DNA of 64,000 nt from Terrimicrobium sacchariphilum (lineage in GTDB: Bacteria; Verrucomicrobiota; Verrucomicrobiia; Chthoniobacterales; Terrimicrobiaceae): positions 496,001 through 560,000 of the forward strand of contig NZ_BDCO01000002.1 of assembly GCF_001613545.1 (NCBI RefSeq), given 5' to 3'. The notes beneath the pieces were generated by a model. That model ran no database searches, had not been told where the DNA came from, and saw only the letters and a list, made by a program, of their open reading frames with translations. Position 1 is the stretch's first letter. Each line of letters starts with the position of its first letter. This document shows positions 1 to 8,572 of the stretch, piece after piece. The translations under genes were made by a program, and so were the position numbers.

Positions 1-668
1 AGGACGAGAAGCGTCTCGCCGGGGCGACGGAGAACCTCACGTGGACGGTCAGCCCGGTCACCCGGGAACTGCGTGCCGAGAATTTCGGCCATCGCGGAGC
101 CGTTCTCTGGCTCACCGGCCTGTCGGGTTCCGGCAAGTCGACGCTCGCCACCGGCCTGGAGTATCATCTCCATCGCCGCGGGATTTTCAGCTACATCCTC
201 GATGGTGACAACCTCCGCCACGGCCTCTGCGCGAATCTCGGCTTCTCCGCCGAGGACCGCTCGGAGAACATCCGCCGCGCCGGGGAAACCGCCCGTCTCA
301 TGGCCGAGGCTGGTCTGGTGGTCATCTGCTCGCTGATTTCGCCCTTCCGGGCCGACCGCGACAATGTCCGCAAGATCTGCCAGCGCGACGGCATCCCATT
401 TGCCGAGGTGTTCATCAACGCCCCGCTCGATGTGTGCGAGTCCCGCGATCCGCGCGGTCTGTATAAGAAGGCGCGTTCCGGCGAGATCAAGGAATTCACC
501 GGCATCACGTCTCCGTACGAGGCCCCGCTCGCTCCCGAGCTGGAGCTCCGCACCGCCGAGCACACGCTGGACAACACCTTGCTCGACCTGACGCACTTTG
601 CCGTCGATCTGTCCCGCATCCCCGAGCCTCAGATCGACGAGGAACTCGCACGCGGCGGGGGCATCTAG
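1..668 (+). CDS. cysC: Adenylylsulfate (APS) kinase, 5' end cut by window
   Basis: The enzyme phosphorylates adenosine 5'-phosphosulfate to PAPS in cytoplasmic sulfate activation. The frame is open from the window edge (first full codon at 3) to a TAG at 666-668. About 221 residues are visible, which already covers a whole APS kinase domain (usually about 200 aa). The P-loop GLSGSGKS lies at visible residues 39-46, followed by the family motifs DGDNLRHGL and GFSAEDRSENIRR and the FINAPLDVCESRDPRGLYKKA segment. No initiator Met is visible. The gene could be a stand-alone cysC beginning just upstream or the C-terminal half of a cysNC fusion, and the window cannot decide. An imperfect hairpin follows the stop, suggesting that its transcript may end there. 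Confidence 0.93.
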   Translation, partial: DEKRLAGATENLTWTVSPVTRELRAENFGHRGAVLWLTGLSGSGKSTLATGLEYHLHRRGIFSYILDGDNLRHGLCANLGFSAEDRSENIRRAGETARLMAEAGLVVICSLISPFRADRDNVRKICQRDGIPFAEVFINAPLDVCESRDPRGLYKKARSGEIKEFTGITSPYEAPLAPELELRTAEHTLDNTLLDLTHFAVDLSRIPEPQIDEELARGGGI

Positions 669-686
669 TTCATCGACTTGCCGAAA

Positions 687-738
687 GGACGAAATCGAAG
701 ATCGGGAAAATCCGTTCCCGTTCTTTGATTTTCCGTCC
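687..738 (+). terminator. Imperfect hairpin between cysC and the U32 gene
   Basis: A perfect 6-bp stem, CGGGAA at 703-708 and TTCCCG at 715-720, is flanked by outward-extending imperfect pairing between GGACGAAATCGAAGA (687-701) and the TTTGATTTTCCGTCC segment ending at 738. The right side is T-rich but has no clean T run. It could be a terminator for cysC or an attenuator in the leader of the next gene. Confidence 0.4.
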
Positions 739-750
739 GTTTGGTGTTCT

Positions 751-3192
751 GTGCGGGTGGTGGTATCTCGACCTGAACTTCTCGCCCCGGCTGGAGACTG
801 GGAATGCGTGCGCGCGGCCGTCGCCAATGGGGCGGACGCCGTCTACTTTGGCATGCCCCGGTTCAATGCCCGCATGCGGGCGGAGAATTTCGGCGCGGAC
901 GATCTGCCGAAAGTCGTCGCCTTCCTGCATGCCCATGGCGTGAAGGCCTACGTGGCGCTCAATGTCCTGATCTTCACCAGTGAGCTTCCGGATGCGGTCG
1001 AGGAACTACGCCAGCTCAACGACGCCGGAGTGGATGCGGTCATCATCCAGGATGTCGGGCTGGCCGAGATCGCGCGCCGGATGTTCCCGGGCCTGCGCGT
1101 TCATGCCTCTACCCAGATGACCGTCACCTCGCCCGAGGGCGTGCGTTTTGCCGAGGAACTCGGGGCGAAACAGGTGGTGCTCTCACGAGAGCTGTCGCTG
1201 CGGGAACTCGCCAAGTTTGAATCCGACGTGCCCTTGGAGGTTTTCGTCCACGGTGCGCTTTGCGTGGCCTACTCCGGCCAGTGTCTCACCAGCGAATCGC
1301 TCGGCCAGCGCAGCGCCAATCGCGGTGAATGCGCCCAGGCCTGCCGCATGCCGTACCAGGTGGTGGTCGACGGCATCGTGCGAGACCTCGGCGACAAACG
1401 GTACCTCCTATCGCCGCAGGACCTCGCGGCGGTACGGGAGATTCCCGAGCTGATCCGGCTCGGGGTGAAGAGCTTCAAGATCGAGGGTCGGCTCAAGACT
1501 CCCGAGTATGTGGCCGCCGTCACCTCGGTGTATCGCAAGGCCATCGATGCCGTGCTGGAGGGCGAGAATGCAGAGCCCTCGGCCGATGATTGGTACCGCA
1601 TGGAGATGACCTTTTCGCGCGGGCTTTTCAGCGGCTGGATGCATGGCGTGAACCACCAGCAGCTCGTGCGCGCGGATTATGGAAAAAAGCGCGGTCCCTA
1701 CGCGGGCCGGGTTTCGCGGGTGGGGCGGAATTTTGTCGAAATCGACAGCGAGCTCGCGCTCAAGCCGGGCGACGGCATTGTCTTCGAGCACGCCGCCGAC
1801 ACGAACGACGAACAGGGCGGGCGCATCTACGAGGTGAGGAACGGGCAATACTACTTCCGCCACGGCGCGCTGAACTTCTCGCGCCTTTCGCCCGGCACGC
1901 GGGTCTGGAAAACGGACGACCCGTCGCTGGAGGCGGAGCTTCGCGCCACCTTCAAGTCCCGCATCGAACCCCGCTCCACGGGGAAGACGCCGCTCAACCT
2001 GCGCATCACTGGAGCGCCGGGCCAATCTCTTGAAGTGACGGCCACGGAGGGAAACTCGGCGATCGTTTTGCGTTCCGGGATGCCCTTGCAGGAAAGCCGC
2101 AAGGTGGCCCTGGGCGAGGAGCAACTGCGCGACATCTTTGGCCGGTTGAATGATACGCCCTATGCACTCGGCGAGGTCGTCGTGGATTTTTCTGCTCCGG
2201 TTTTTCTGCCCAGCAGCGAACTCAACCGGCTCAAGGCGGCCATCGTCCAGCAGTTGGAGGCCGCAGATCGCGCGAACCGCGAACCATCGGGCGTTACACT
2301 GGAGCAGGTGCTCTCCGACATTCCGCCTGCGAGCAAGATCGAGGCGGTGCCTTCGCTGGCCGTGCTGTGCCGTGACATGGCGCAGATCGAGGCGGCGCTG
2401 GAGGACGGGGTGCGCACCATCTACGTCGATTTTGAAGACATCCGGCGATACAAGGACGCTGTGGCCGCCGCGCCCGGAGCGGAGATTTTTCTCGCCACGC
2501 CGCGCATTCAAAAAGCGGGCGAGGAGGGATTCTTCAAGCTGATCGAAAAGGCCGGGCCGACCGGTGTGCTGATCCGCAATGTCGGCGCCATCGCGCACTT
2601 CCGCGACAGCTCGCTGCGCAAGGTGGGGGATTTCTCGCTCAATGTCGCCAACCCGCTAAGCGCTGCGGTTTTCAAACGCCACGGACTGGAGCGCGTCACG
2701 ATCTCCTACGATCTCGCCATCTCGCAGGTCTTGGCTCTTCTTCGCTCCGCGCCGCCGGAGTGGTTCGAGCTGACGCTGCATCAGCACATGCCGATGTTTC
2801 ACATGGAGCACTGCGTGTTTGCCGCGTTTCTGTCCAAGGGCAGTTCCTTCCTGGATTGCGGGCGGCCCTGCGAAAAGCACCGGGTCCACCTGCGCGACCG
2901 CGTTGGCATCGAGCATCCGCTGCGCGCCGATGTGGGGTGCCGCAATACGCTTTTTAATGCCACGCCGCAGACCGGAGCGGCGCATTATGCCGAGCTTCGC
3001 GCCGCCGGGTTGGCGCGGTTTCGCATCGAATTGCTGGAGGAATCTCCCGCCGAAACCCGCCGTGTTCTCGCTGCGTATCGCGAGCTGTTGGAAGGCCGCG
3101 CCACCGGGGCGGAACTCTGGCGCGAACTCAAGGCCCAGTCCCAGCTCGGCGTCACCTCAGGAACTTTGTCGAATGCCCGCAGTCATCTTTGA
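751..3192 (+). CDS. U32 family peptidase / RlhA-like protein with DUF3656
   Basis: The family consists of collagenase-like U32 proteins, several of which act in tRNA or rRNA hydroxylation (TrhP, RlhA) rather than as true proteases. The N-terminus RPELLAPAGDWE and the segment GADAVYFG are the classic start of the family. The signature ANRGECAQACRMPY near residue 190 carries the conserved cysteines that probably bind iron-sulfur. A DUF3656-like middle region and more cysteines near the C-terminus (FLDCGRPCEKH, ADVGCRNTLF) match the long RlhA-type architecture. The length is 813 aa from the GTG at 751. GTG codons at 757 and 760 are equally possible, since no clear ribosome binding site is seen. 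The frame is open further upstream, but that would overlap cysC. The gene overlaps the transporter downstream by 20 bp. Confidence 0.88.
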   Translation: MRVVVSRPELLAPAGDWECVRAAVANGADAVYFGMPRFNARMRAENFGADDLPKVVAFLHAHGVKAYVALNVLIFTSELPDAVEELRQLNDAGVDAVIIQDVGLAEIARRMFPGLRVHASTQMTVTSPEGVRFAEELGAKQVVLSRELSLRELAKFESDVPLEVFVHGALCVAYSGQCLTSESLGQRSANRGECAQACRMPYQVVVDGIVRDLGDKRYLLSPQDLAAVREIPELIRLGVKSFKIEGRLKTPEYVAAVTSVYRKAIDAVLEGENAEPSADDWYRMEMTFSRGLFSGWMHGVNHQQLVRADYGKKRGPYAGRVSRVGRNFVEIDSELALKPGDGIVFEHAADTNDEQGGRIYEVRNGQYYFRHGALNFSRLSPGTRVWKTDDPSLEAELRATFKSRIEPRSTGKTPLNLRITGAPGQSLEVTATEGNSAIVLRSGMPLQESRKVALGEEQLRDIFGRLNDTPYALGEVVVDFSAPVFLPSSELNRLKAAIVQQLEAADRANREPSGVTLEQVLSDIPPASKIEAVPSLAVLCRDMAQIEAALEDGVRTIYVDFEDIRRYKDAVAAAPGAEIFLATPRIQKAGEEGFFKLIEKAGPTGVLIRNVGAIAHFRDSSLRKVGDFSLNVANPLSAAVFKRHGLERVTISYDLAISQVLALLRSAPPEWFELTLHQHMPMFHMEHCVFAAFLSKGSSFLDCGRPCEKHRVHLRDRVGIEHPLRADVGCRNTLFNATPQTGAAHYAELRAAGLARFRIELLEESPAETRRVLAAYRELLEGRATGAELWRELKAQSQLGVTSGTLSNARSHL

Positions 3193-4114
3193 AACCCTCG
3201 CGCCTCTGGTGCTGATCATCGCGCTGGGCACTGTGCTCGCGAAGATCCGGTTTCTCGGCCATGACTTCATGAACGACCTGAACAAGCTGGCGTTCTGGGT
3301 CGCGCTTCCCGCGCTGCTTTTTACCTCGGCCTCGCACGCGATCGAGCCGGGCGGCCAGTTGATCCGGCTCATGGGCGTGCTATGGGCGGCGACGATCCTT
3401 ATCATCGTCATTGCGTGGCTGCTGGCGATTCCGCTCGGCATCCCGCACATTTATCGCGGGACGTTTTCGCAATCCGCCTTCCGGGGAAACTCGGCCTACA
3501 TTGCGCTGCCGGTGCTGGCCTACAGCGTGGCGACGCAACCCTTTCCCGGCTCGAAGGCCATGATGGCGACGGCAGTGATCGCGATGATCCTGCTCATGGC
3601 GTCGTACAATATCTTTGCCGTGATCGTGCTCCAGGTCAGCCGCCATGAGGGCAGGGTGCACTGGATGCAACTGGCGAAACCCATCCTGCGCAATCCGCTC
3701 CTGCTCGCAGGCATCCTGGGCATTCTGGTTCCGATTCTCGACGTGCCGATTCCCGGCGTGGTCGACCGGGCGTTCAAGGCGCTCGGTGATGCGGCTGTGC
3801 CGCTCGCGCTGCTGTGCATCGGCGGCTCCCTGGCGCATGCGTCCTTTCAGGGCAAACGCTCCGCCATCGTGGCGGCGGCTCTGCTCAAGGTCGTCGTGCT
3901 CCCGATCATCGTTTACGTGCTGTGCCGGATGCTCGGATTGGGCCTGCCTGAGCAGCGCATCGCCATGGTGCTCGCGGCCGCGCCGACTGCGGCGGCTGCC
4001 TTTGTCATGGCCAAGGAGATGGGCGGTGATCCGACCCTGGCGTCGGGTTCCATCGCCCTAAGCACGATTCTCTCCGCCGCAAGCCTCGCGGTGGCGCTTT
4101 ACGTCACGAGCTAA
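3173..4114 (+). CDS. AEC (auxin efflux carrier) family transporter
   Basis: A 313-residue inner-membrane carrier, almost entirely hydrophobic with about ten predicted helices in two halves, as is usual for the AEC/BASS-like fold. Members export or take up small organic anions such as malate or malonate; the substrate cannot be told here. The N-terminus MPAVIFETLAPLVLIIALG, the segment SAFRGNSAYIALPVL, and the C-terminal APTAAAAFVMAKEMGGD are typical family signatures. The ATG at 3173 lies inside the end of the U32 gene, so the two are probably translationally coupled. A long inverted repeat begins two bases after the stop. Confidence 0.85.
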   Translation: MPAVIFETLAPLVLIIALGTVLAKIRFLGHDFMNDLNKLAFWVALPALLFTSASHAIEPGGQLIRLMGVLWAATILIIVIAWLLAIPLGIPHIYRGTFSQSAFRGNSAYIALPVLAYSVATQPFPGSKAMMATAVIAMILLMASYNIFAVIVLQVSRHEGRVHWMQLAKPILRNPLLLAGILGILVPILDVPIPGVVDRAFKALGDAAVPLALLCIGGSLAHASFQGKRSAIVAAALLKVVVLPIIVYVLCRMLGLGLPEQRIAMVLAAAPTAAAAFVMAKEMGGDPTLASGSIALSTILSAASLAVALYVTS

Positions 4115-4116
4115 GT

Positions 4117-4213
4117 CGTAGGGGTGGCGTCCCGCCGCCCCAAAGATCAAGGGGATGAAACCGCATCGGCCCTGCTTACTGAAGACATGGGGCGGCGGGA
4201 CGCCACCCCTACG
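4117..4213. repeat. Perfect 26-bp inverted repeat, REP/MITE-like
   Basis: The left arm at 4117-4142 and the right arm at 4188-4213 are exact reverse complements (left arm begins CGTAGGGGTGGCGTCCCGCC), separated by 45 bp. It fills the gap between two convergent genes. There is no T run, so it is not a classic terminator, although it could stop or protect transcripts from both sides. Its form (GC-rich terminal inverted repeats, short unique centre, no coding capacity) fits a palindromic intergenic element or a small MITE. No second copy was noticed in this window. Confidence 0.75.
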
Positions 4214-4222
4214 GAAACTGGT

Positions 4223-5152
4223 TCAGTACTCGCGGTTCAGCAAGTAGTCGGCGAGCTCGTGGAGCCGGTCGGCTTTGCGGATCGGGTCGAGCGCCTTGTG
4301 CGCGGCGCTGGTCAGGCGTTTGGCTTCCGCGCGGGCGGCTTTCAATCCGATGAGCGAGGGATAGGTGGTCTTTTGTGCCGCGACGTCCTTGCCCGCGCTC
4401 TTGCCCAGCTTTTCGCTGGTCTGCGTGATGTCGAGGATGTCGTCGATGACCTGAAAGGCGAGGCCGAGGTTCTTGCCAAATTCCGTCAGCGCGAGCACGG
4501 CCTTGGGAGTCGCGTTGGCGCTCATTCCGCCGAGGCGCAGGCTCACGACGATCATGGCCGCCGTCTTGCCCTCATGGATGAAGCGCAGTTCCGAGCGGGT
4601 GGATTTCTTGCCCTCGGCCTCCAGGTCGGCGACCTGGCCGGCGATGAGGTAGAGGCTTCCGGCCGCGCCGGAGAGTTCGAGAATGTAATCGCGGATTTTG
4701 TAACGCGGGGTTTCCTTCGCCTGGGCGAGAATGTCGAACGCCTGGGTCACGAGAGCGTCGCCCGTGAGGACGGCGATGCCTTCGCCAAAGACCTTGTGCG
4801 AGGTCGGGCGGCCGCGGCGAAAATCATCGTCGTCCATGCAGGGCAGGTCGTCGTGAATGAGAGAGTAGGTGTGCACGCACTCGACCGCGCACGCGGCATA
4901 AAGAGCGTCCTCGATTTCCCCTCCGCAGGCTTCCGCCGCAGCGAGGGTGAGAATGGGCCGCATGCGCTTGCCCCCGGCGAAGATGCTGTAGCGCATCGCC
5001 TTGTGCAGGGTCGCCGGTTTGGTCGTCGCGCGCGGGAGGAAGCGGTTCAATGCGGCATCGACCGTCTTGGAGCGATCGAGCAGATACGTGTCCAGGCTCA
5101 TTGGCGGCAGATGATGCACCGGATCGAATTTCTTGGGAAGCATCGCTTGCAT
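4223..5152 (-). CDS. ispA: Farnesyl diphosphate synthase (polyprenyl synthetase)
   Basis: Condenses IPP with DMAPP and GPP to give FPP for undecaprenyl phosphate and quinone synthesis. The first aspartate-rich motif, DDLPCMDDDDFRRGRP, lies at residues 101-116 and the second, DDILD, at about residue 238. The residues just before the first motif (YSLIH) match E. coli IspA, which supports a C15 product rather than a longer chain. GGKRMRP at residues 60-66 is the IPP-binding element. The length is 309 aa from the ATG at 5152; an internal ATG at 5101 (MSLDTYLLD) gives a more typical N-terminus and may be the true start. It is divergent from purN. Confidence 0.93.
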   Translation of the reverse strand: MQAMLPKKFDPVHHLPPMSLDTYLLDRSKTVDAALNRFLPRATTKPATLHKAMRYSIFAGGKRMRPILTLAAAEACGGEIEDALYAACAVECVHTYSLIHDDLPCMDDDDFRRGRPTSHKVFGEGIAVLTGDALVTQAFDILAQAKETPRYKIRDYILELSGAAGSLYLIAGQVADLEAEGKKSTRSELRFIHEGKTAAMIVVSLRLGGMSANATPKAVLALTEFGKNLGLAFQVIDDILDITQTSEKLGKSAGKDVAAQKTTYPSLIGLKAARAEAKRLTSAAHKALDPIRKADRLHELADYLLNREY

Positions 5153-5185
5153 GTCGGGGGCGGGCAGGCATCATCTCCTCCCGCA

Positions 5186-5773
5186 ATGTCTAAAATTCGT
5201 CTCGGCATTCTCGGCTCCGGAAAGGGTTCCAACTTCCGCGCCATCCTTGAAGCCATCCAGGCCGGTCAGATCGACGCCGAGGTGGCGATCGTGCTCTCCG
5301 ATGTCCCGGGGGCGGGCATTTTGCAATATGCCGCCGACGCCGGATTGCGCGCGGAGGAAATCGTGGAGCCGAAGTTCCGCACCCGCCTTTCCCCCGAGGT
5401 GGAGGAGGGGCTTGTCCGCACGCTGAAGGATGCCGGGGTCGACCTCGTGGTCCTCGCGGGCTACATGCGGATGGTCAAGTCGACCACCCTCGACGCCTTC
5501 CCGCGCCGCGTCATCAATATCCACCCATCGCTTTTGCCGAAATTCCCCGGGCTCGAGGCCTGGAAGCAGGCGCTGGAGGCGGGGGAATCCGTCACCGGCT
5601 GCACGGTGCATTACGTCGACTCGGGGATGGATACCGGCGAGATCATCGCTCAGGAAAGCGTTCCCGTGCTGCCCGATGACACGGCGGCGTCGCTCCATGC
5701 CCGCATCCAGGTGGCCGAGCATCACCTTTACCCGGCGATCGTCAAACGCTTCGCCGATGGAGAACTGCCATGA
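5186..5773 (+). CDS. purN: Phosphoribosylglycinamide formyltransferase
   Basis: Transfers the formyl group of 10-formyl-tetrahydrofolate to GAR in the third step of purine synthesis. The 195-residue protein has the GAR-binding loop GSGKGSNFRAI near residue 11, the catalytic segment INIHPSLLPKFPG with the conserved Asn and His, and the second catalytic region GCTVHYVDSGMDTGEII with its Asp. The ATG at 5186 gives the normal N-terminus SKIRLGILGSGKGSN. Its TGA overlaps the ATG of the helicase gene by 4 bp. Confidence 0.96.
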   Translation: MSKIRLGILGSGKGSNFRAILEAIQAGQIDAEVAIVLSDVPGAGILQYAADAGLRAEEIVEPKFRTRLSPEVEEGLVRTLKDAGVDLVVLAGYMRMVKSTTLDAFPRRVINIHPSLLPKFPGLEAWKQALEAGESVTGCTVHYVDSGMDTGEIIAQESVPVLPDDTAASLHARIQVAEHHLYPAIVKRFADGELP

Positions 5774-7773
5774 GCAAGTTCCGCTTTTTCGATCTCAATC
5801 CCGAGCAGCAGGACGCGGCGAGCCACGAGCATGGCCCGCTCCTGATCCTGGCCGGGGCCGGAACCGGGAAAACGCGCACCATTACCGCGCGCATCGCGTG
5901 GCTGATTTCGCAGGGCGTCGATCCCGCGAAGATCATGGCCGTGACCTTTACGAACAAGGCCGCGCGCGAAATGAAGGATCGTATCGCGGGCATGGTCGAT
6001 CCCGACCAGGCCAAGGCCGTGACGGCCTCCACCTTTCACGCACTCTGCGTGCGCATCCTGCGCGGCGACGCCAACCGGCTGGGGTACAAGAACAACTTCA
6101 GCATCTTCGACGAGGGCGACCAGACAGGCCTGATCAAGAAGGTCATCACCCGCGTCTGTGCGAAGGACGAGAAGATCGACCACAACCTCGCCAAGAGCCT
6201 CATCAGCAAGGCGAAGAACTCCGGCCTGAACGCCTCGACCGACGAGAACAGCCTCGCCGGAGCGGTTTATCGCCGTTACCAGGAGGAACTCCACTCGCTC
6301 AATGCGATGGATTTCGACGATCTGCTCGTGCAGGCGGTGAAGCTCATGGAGGAGCATCCCGAGGTGCGAGACAAATGGCGTGCCCGCATCGAGCAGCTCA
6401 TGGTCGACGAGTTTCAGGATACGAATGGCCTCCAGCTCCGCATGGTCGGCCTGCTGGCCAGCGGCGATCCGCCGAATGTCTGCGTGGTGGGCGACGACGA
6501 CCAGAGCATCTACGGATGGCGCGGCGCGGATGTGTCGAACATCCTCGAGTTTGAGCGGCATTTCCCAAACCCCAAGGTCATCCGCCTGGAGCAAAATTAC
6601 CGCAGTACCAACGCCATCCTCGGCGCAGCCAACCGGCTCATTCGCAACAACCCGCGACGCCGTGGCAAAAACCTCTGGAGTCCGCAGCAGGGCGGCGAGC
6701 CGGTGCGTATTATTGCGGTGCCGGATGATCGCAAGGAGGCGGAGTTTATCGTCGAGGAAATCGCCGCGCACCGCCGCAGCCAGAATCTCCCGTGGGAGCA
6801 CTTTGCGATCATCTATCGCATGAACGCCCAGTCGCGCCTGCTGGAGGAAAACCTCCGCAAGCACAAGATTCCCTACCGTCTCGTGGGCGGGAAGAGCTTC
6901 TTCGAGCGGCGCGAGATCAAGGACATCATGGCGTACATGACGGCGCTGCTGAATCCCTCCGACGATCAGTCGCTGTTACGCATCATCAACACGCCGCCGC
7001 GTGGTATCGGCGCGACGACGGTGGAGCTCGCGCTGTCGCACAGCGTGGAGCATCGGCAGAGTCTCTACGAGGCGCTGCGCCACGACTTGTTTTTGGAAAC
7101 CTGCACGCGCAAGGCGGCGGATGCGATCAAGCGTTTCACCGACGAACTCGAGGAAACGCGAATTCGTGTCTCCACGCCGGGCGCGCCAATTGCCGAGATC
7201 ATCTCCACTCTGATCGAGAACTGCGACTACATGGAGGACATGAAGCGCACCTGCAAAACTCCCGACGAGGCGATGAACCGCGAGGAGAATGTGCGCGAGA
7301 TGATTCGCGCCCTCGACGAGTACCAGAAGCGCTCGAAGGACGGCCTGCAAGGCTACCTCGACGAGGTGAGCCTCGACCGCGAGCGCGAGGAGGACAAGGC
7401 GGAGACCGCGCTCGGCGTCACGCTCATCACCATGCACGCGGCGAAGGGGCTGGAGTTTCCCCACGTCCACCTCATCGGCGTGGAGGACGGATTCCTCCCT
7501 CACGACCGATCGAAGGCCGAGGGCACCGTCGACGAAGAGCGGCGGTTGTTTTACGTCGGCATCACGCGGGCGATGAAATCGCTCATCATCACGTGGTGCC
7601 GGGCGCGCGTGAAATTCGGCAGCCCGATGCACTGCCTGCCGAGTCCGTTCCTGCAGGAAATCAAGGGCGAGCACGTTGAGGAGGAGACTTATGAGGAAAT
7701 CATGAGCCGCCCGATGGGAGAGGAAGACATCATGGCGCAGTTTGCCAAGCTGCGCGCGCAGCTTTCCGGATAG
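5770..7773 (+). CDS. UvrD/PcrA/Rep-type superfamily 1A DNA helicase
   Basis: A 3'-to-5' DNA helicase for repair and replication restart. The Walker A motif GAGTGKTRT is at residues 29-37. Further SF1A motifs are present in order: FTNKAAREMK, TFHALCVRILR, VDEFQDTN (Walker B), GDDDQSIYGWRGA, LEQNYRS, TMHAAKGLEF and YVGITRAM. At 667 aa it is shorter than UvrD or PcrA (about 720-750), missing part of the variable C-terminal tail, closer to Rep in size. It starts inside the purN stop (ATGA), so coupled translation is likely. Confidence 0.93.
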   Translation: MSKFRFFDLNPEQQDAASHEHGPLLILAGAGTGKTRTITARIAWLISQGVDPAKIMAVTFTNKAAREMKDRIAGMVDPDQAKAVTASTFHALCVRILRGDANRLGYKNNFSIFDEGDQTGLIKKVITRVCAKDEKIDHNLAKSLISKAKNSGLNASTDENSLAGAVYRRYQEELHSLNAMDFDDLLVQAVKLMEEHPEVRDKWRARIEQLMVDEFQDTNGLQLRMVGLLASGDPPNVCVVGDDDQSIYGWRGADVSNILEFERHFPNPKVIRLEQNYRSTNAILGAANRLIRNNPRRRGKNLWSPQQGGEPVRIIAVPDDRKEAEFIVEEIAAHRRSQNLPWEHFAIIYRMNAQSRLLEENLRKHKIPYRLVGGKSFFERREIKDIMAYMTALLNPSDDQSLLRIINTPPRGIGATTVELALSHSVEHRQSLYEALRHDLFLETCTRKAADAIKRFTDELEETRIRVSTPGAPIAEIISTLIENCDYMEDMKRTCKTPDEAMNREENVREMIRALDEYQKRSKDGLQGYLDEVSLDREREEDKAETALGVTLITMHAAKGLEFPHVHLIGVEDGFLPHDRSKAEGTVDEERRLFYVGITRAMKSLIITWCRARVKFGSPMHCLPSPFLQEIKGEHVEEETYEEIMSRPMGEEDIMAQFAKLRAQLSG

Positions 7774-7798
7774 GGCGTTTTCTGACAGAAATGCTCTC

Positions 7799-8566
7799 AT
7801 GAAATTCGGAATTCTTGGAGCCATGCCGGAGGAGGTCGCGCTGATGGCGCGATCCATGACCGTGCATCACACGGTCGAGGCGGGCATGCGGACCTTTTAC
7901 GTCGGCGAGTGGGTCGGCCAGGAGGTCGTGCTCGTGCTTTCCCGCGTGGGCAAGGTTTCCGCCGCCGTGACGACGATGCTTCTGCTGGAGCGATTCGGCG
8001 TGGATCATGTGATTTTCACCGGAGTGGCCGGCGGCATTCATCCGAGCCTGCGCGTGGGCGATGTGGTGATCGGCGACCGGCTGGTGCAGCACGACATGGA
8101 CGCGAGTCCGCTGCCGGCTTTTGAGCGCTTCGAGATTCCGCTGCTGGGCAAGGTGTTCTTCGAGTCCGACCGGGAGATTTTATCCCGCGCGGTGGCGGCG
8201 GCGAAACGATACACGACCGAGTTTTTCCCGCAGGATGTCTCGGCGGAAAGCCGCGCAGCCTTTGGCATCGACACGCCCGCTGTGTACGACGGTCTTATCG
8301 CCAGCGGCGACCAGTTTCTCGCCGATCCCGAGGTGACGGCGGAACTCCGTGCCTCGCTCCCCGGCTTGCTCTGCGGCGAAATGGAAGGCGCTGCCGTCGC
8401 GCAGGTCTGTTATGAAATGGGAAACGTGCCCGCCACGGTGATCCGCGTCATTTCCGATCAGGCCGACCATTCGGCGGCGGTGGATTTCCTCCGCTTCGTC
8501 AACGAAGTCGCCGAGTATCTCACCGGCGGCATCGTGCGGGAATTGCTGGCGGGATATTCGAAATAA
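7799..8566 (+). CDS. mtnN: 5'-methylthioadenosine/S-adenosylhomocysteine nucleosidase
   Basis: Cleaves MTA and SAH to adenine plus a thioribosyl product, recycling SAM by-products; adenine may then be salvaged by Apt (encoded near 57.5 kb). The 255-residue protein begins MKFGILGAMPEEVALM, a near-invariant start in the family. It has GVAGGI in the nucleoside-binding strand, GEMEGAAVAQV with the ribose-binding Glu residues, and the catalytic Asp in SDQADHSA. The ATG at 7799 gives this start. It has a slightly longer central region than the E. coli enzyme (232 aa). Confidence 0.92.
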   Translation: MKFGILGAMPEEVALMARSMTVHHTVEAGMRTFYVGEWVGQEVVLVLSRVGKVSAAVTTMLLLERFGVDHVIFTGVAGGIHPSLRVGDVVIGDRLVQHDMDASPLPAFERFEIPLLGKVFFESDREILSRAVAAAKRYTTEFFPQDVSAESRAAFGIDTPAVYDGLIASGDQFLADPEVTAELRASLPGLLCGEMEGAAVAQVCYEMGNVPATVIRVISDQADHSAAVDFLRFVNEVAEYLTGGIVRELLAGYSK

Positions 8567-8572
8567 GCTGAG

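Noticed and set aside
1408-2598. A 396-codon minus-strand frame opposite the U32 gene
   Set aside because: It lies wholly inside a conserved gene on the other strand and shows only low-complexity, basic or His-rich sequence.
4117-4213. Ordinary rho-independent terminator
   Set aside because: The arms are 26 bp with a 45-bp loop and no T run, unlike the true terminators at 17031, 24350 and 30591.
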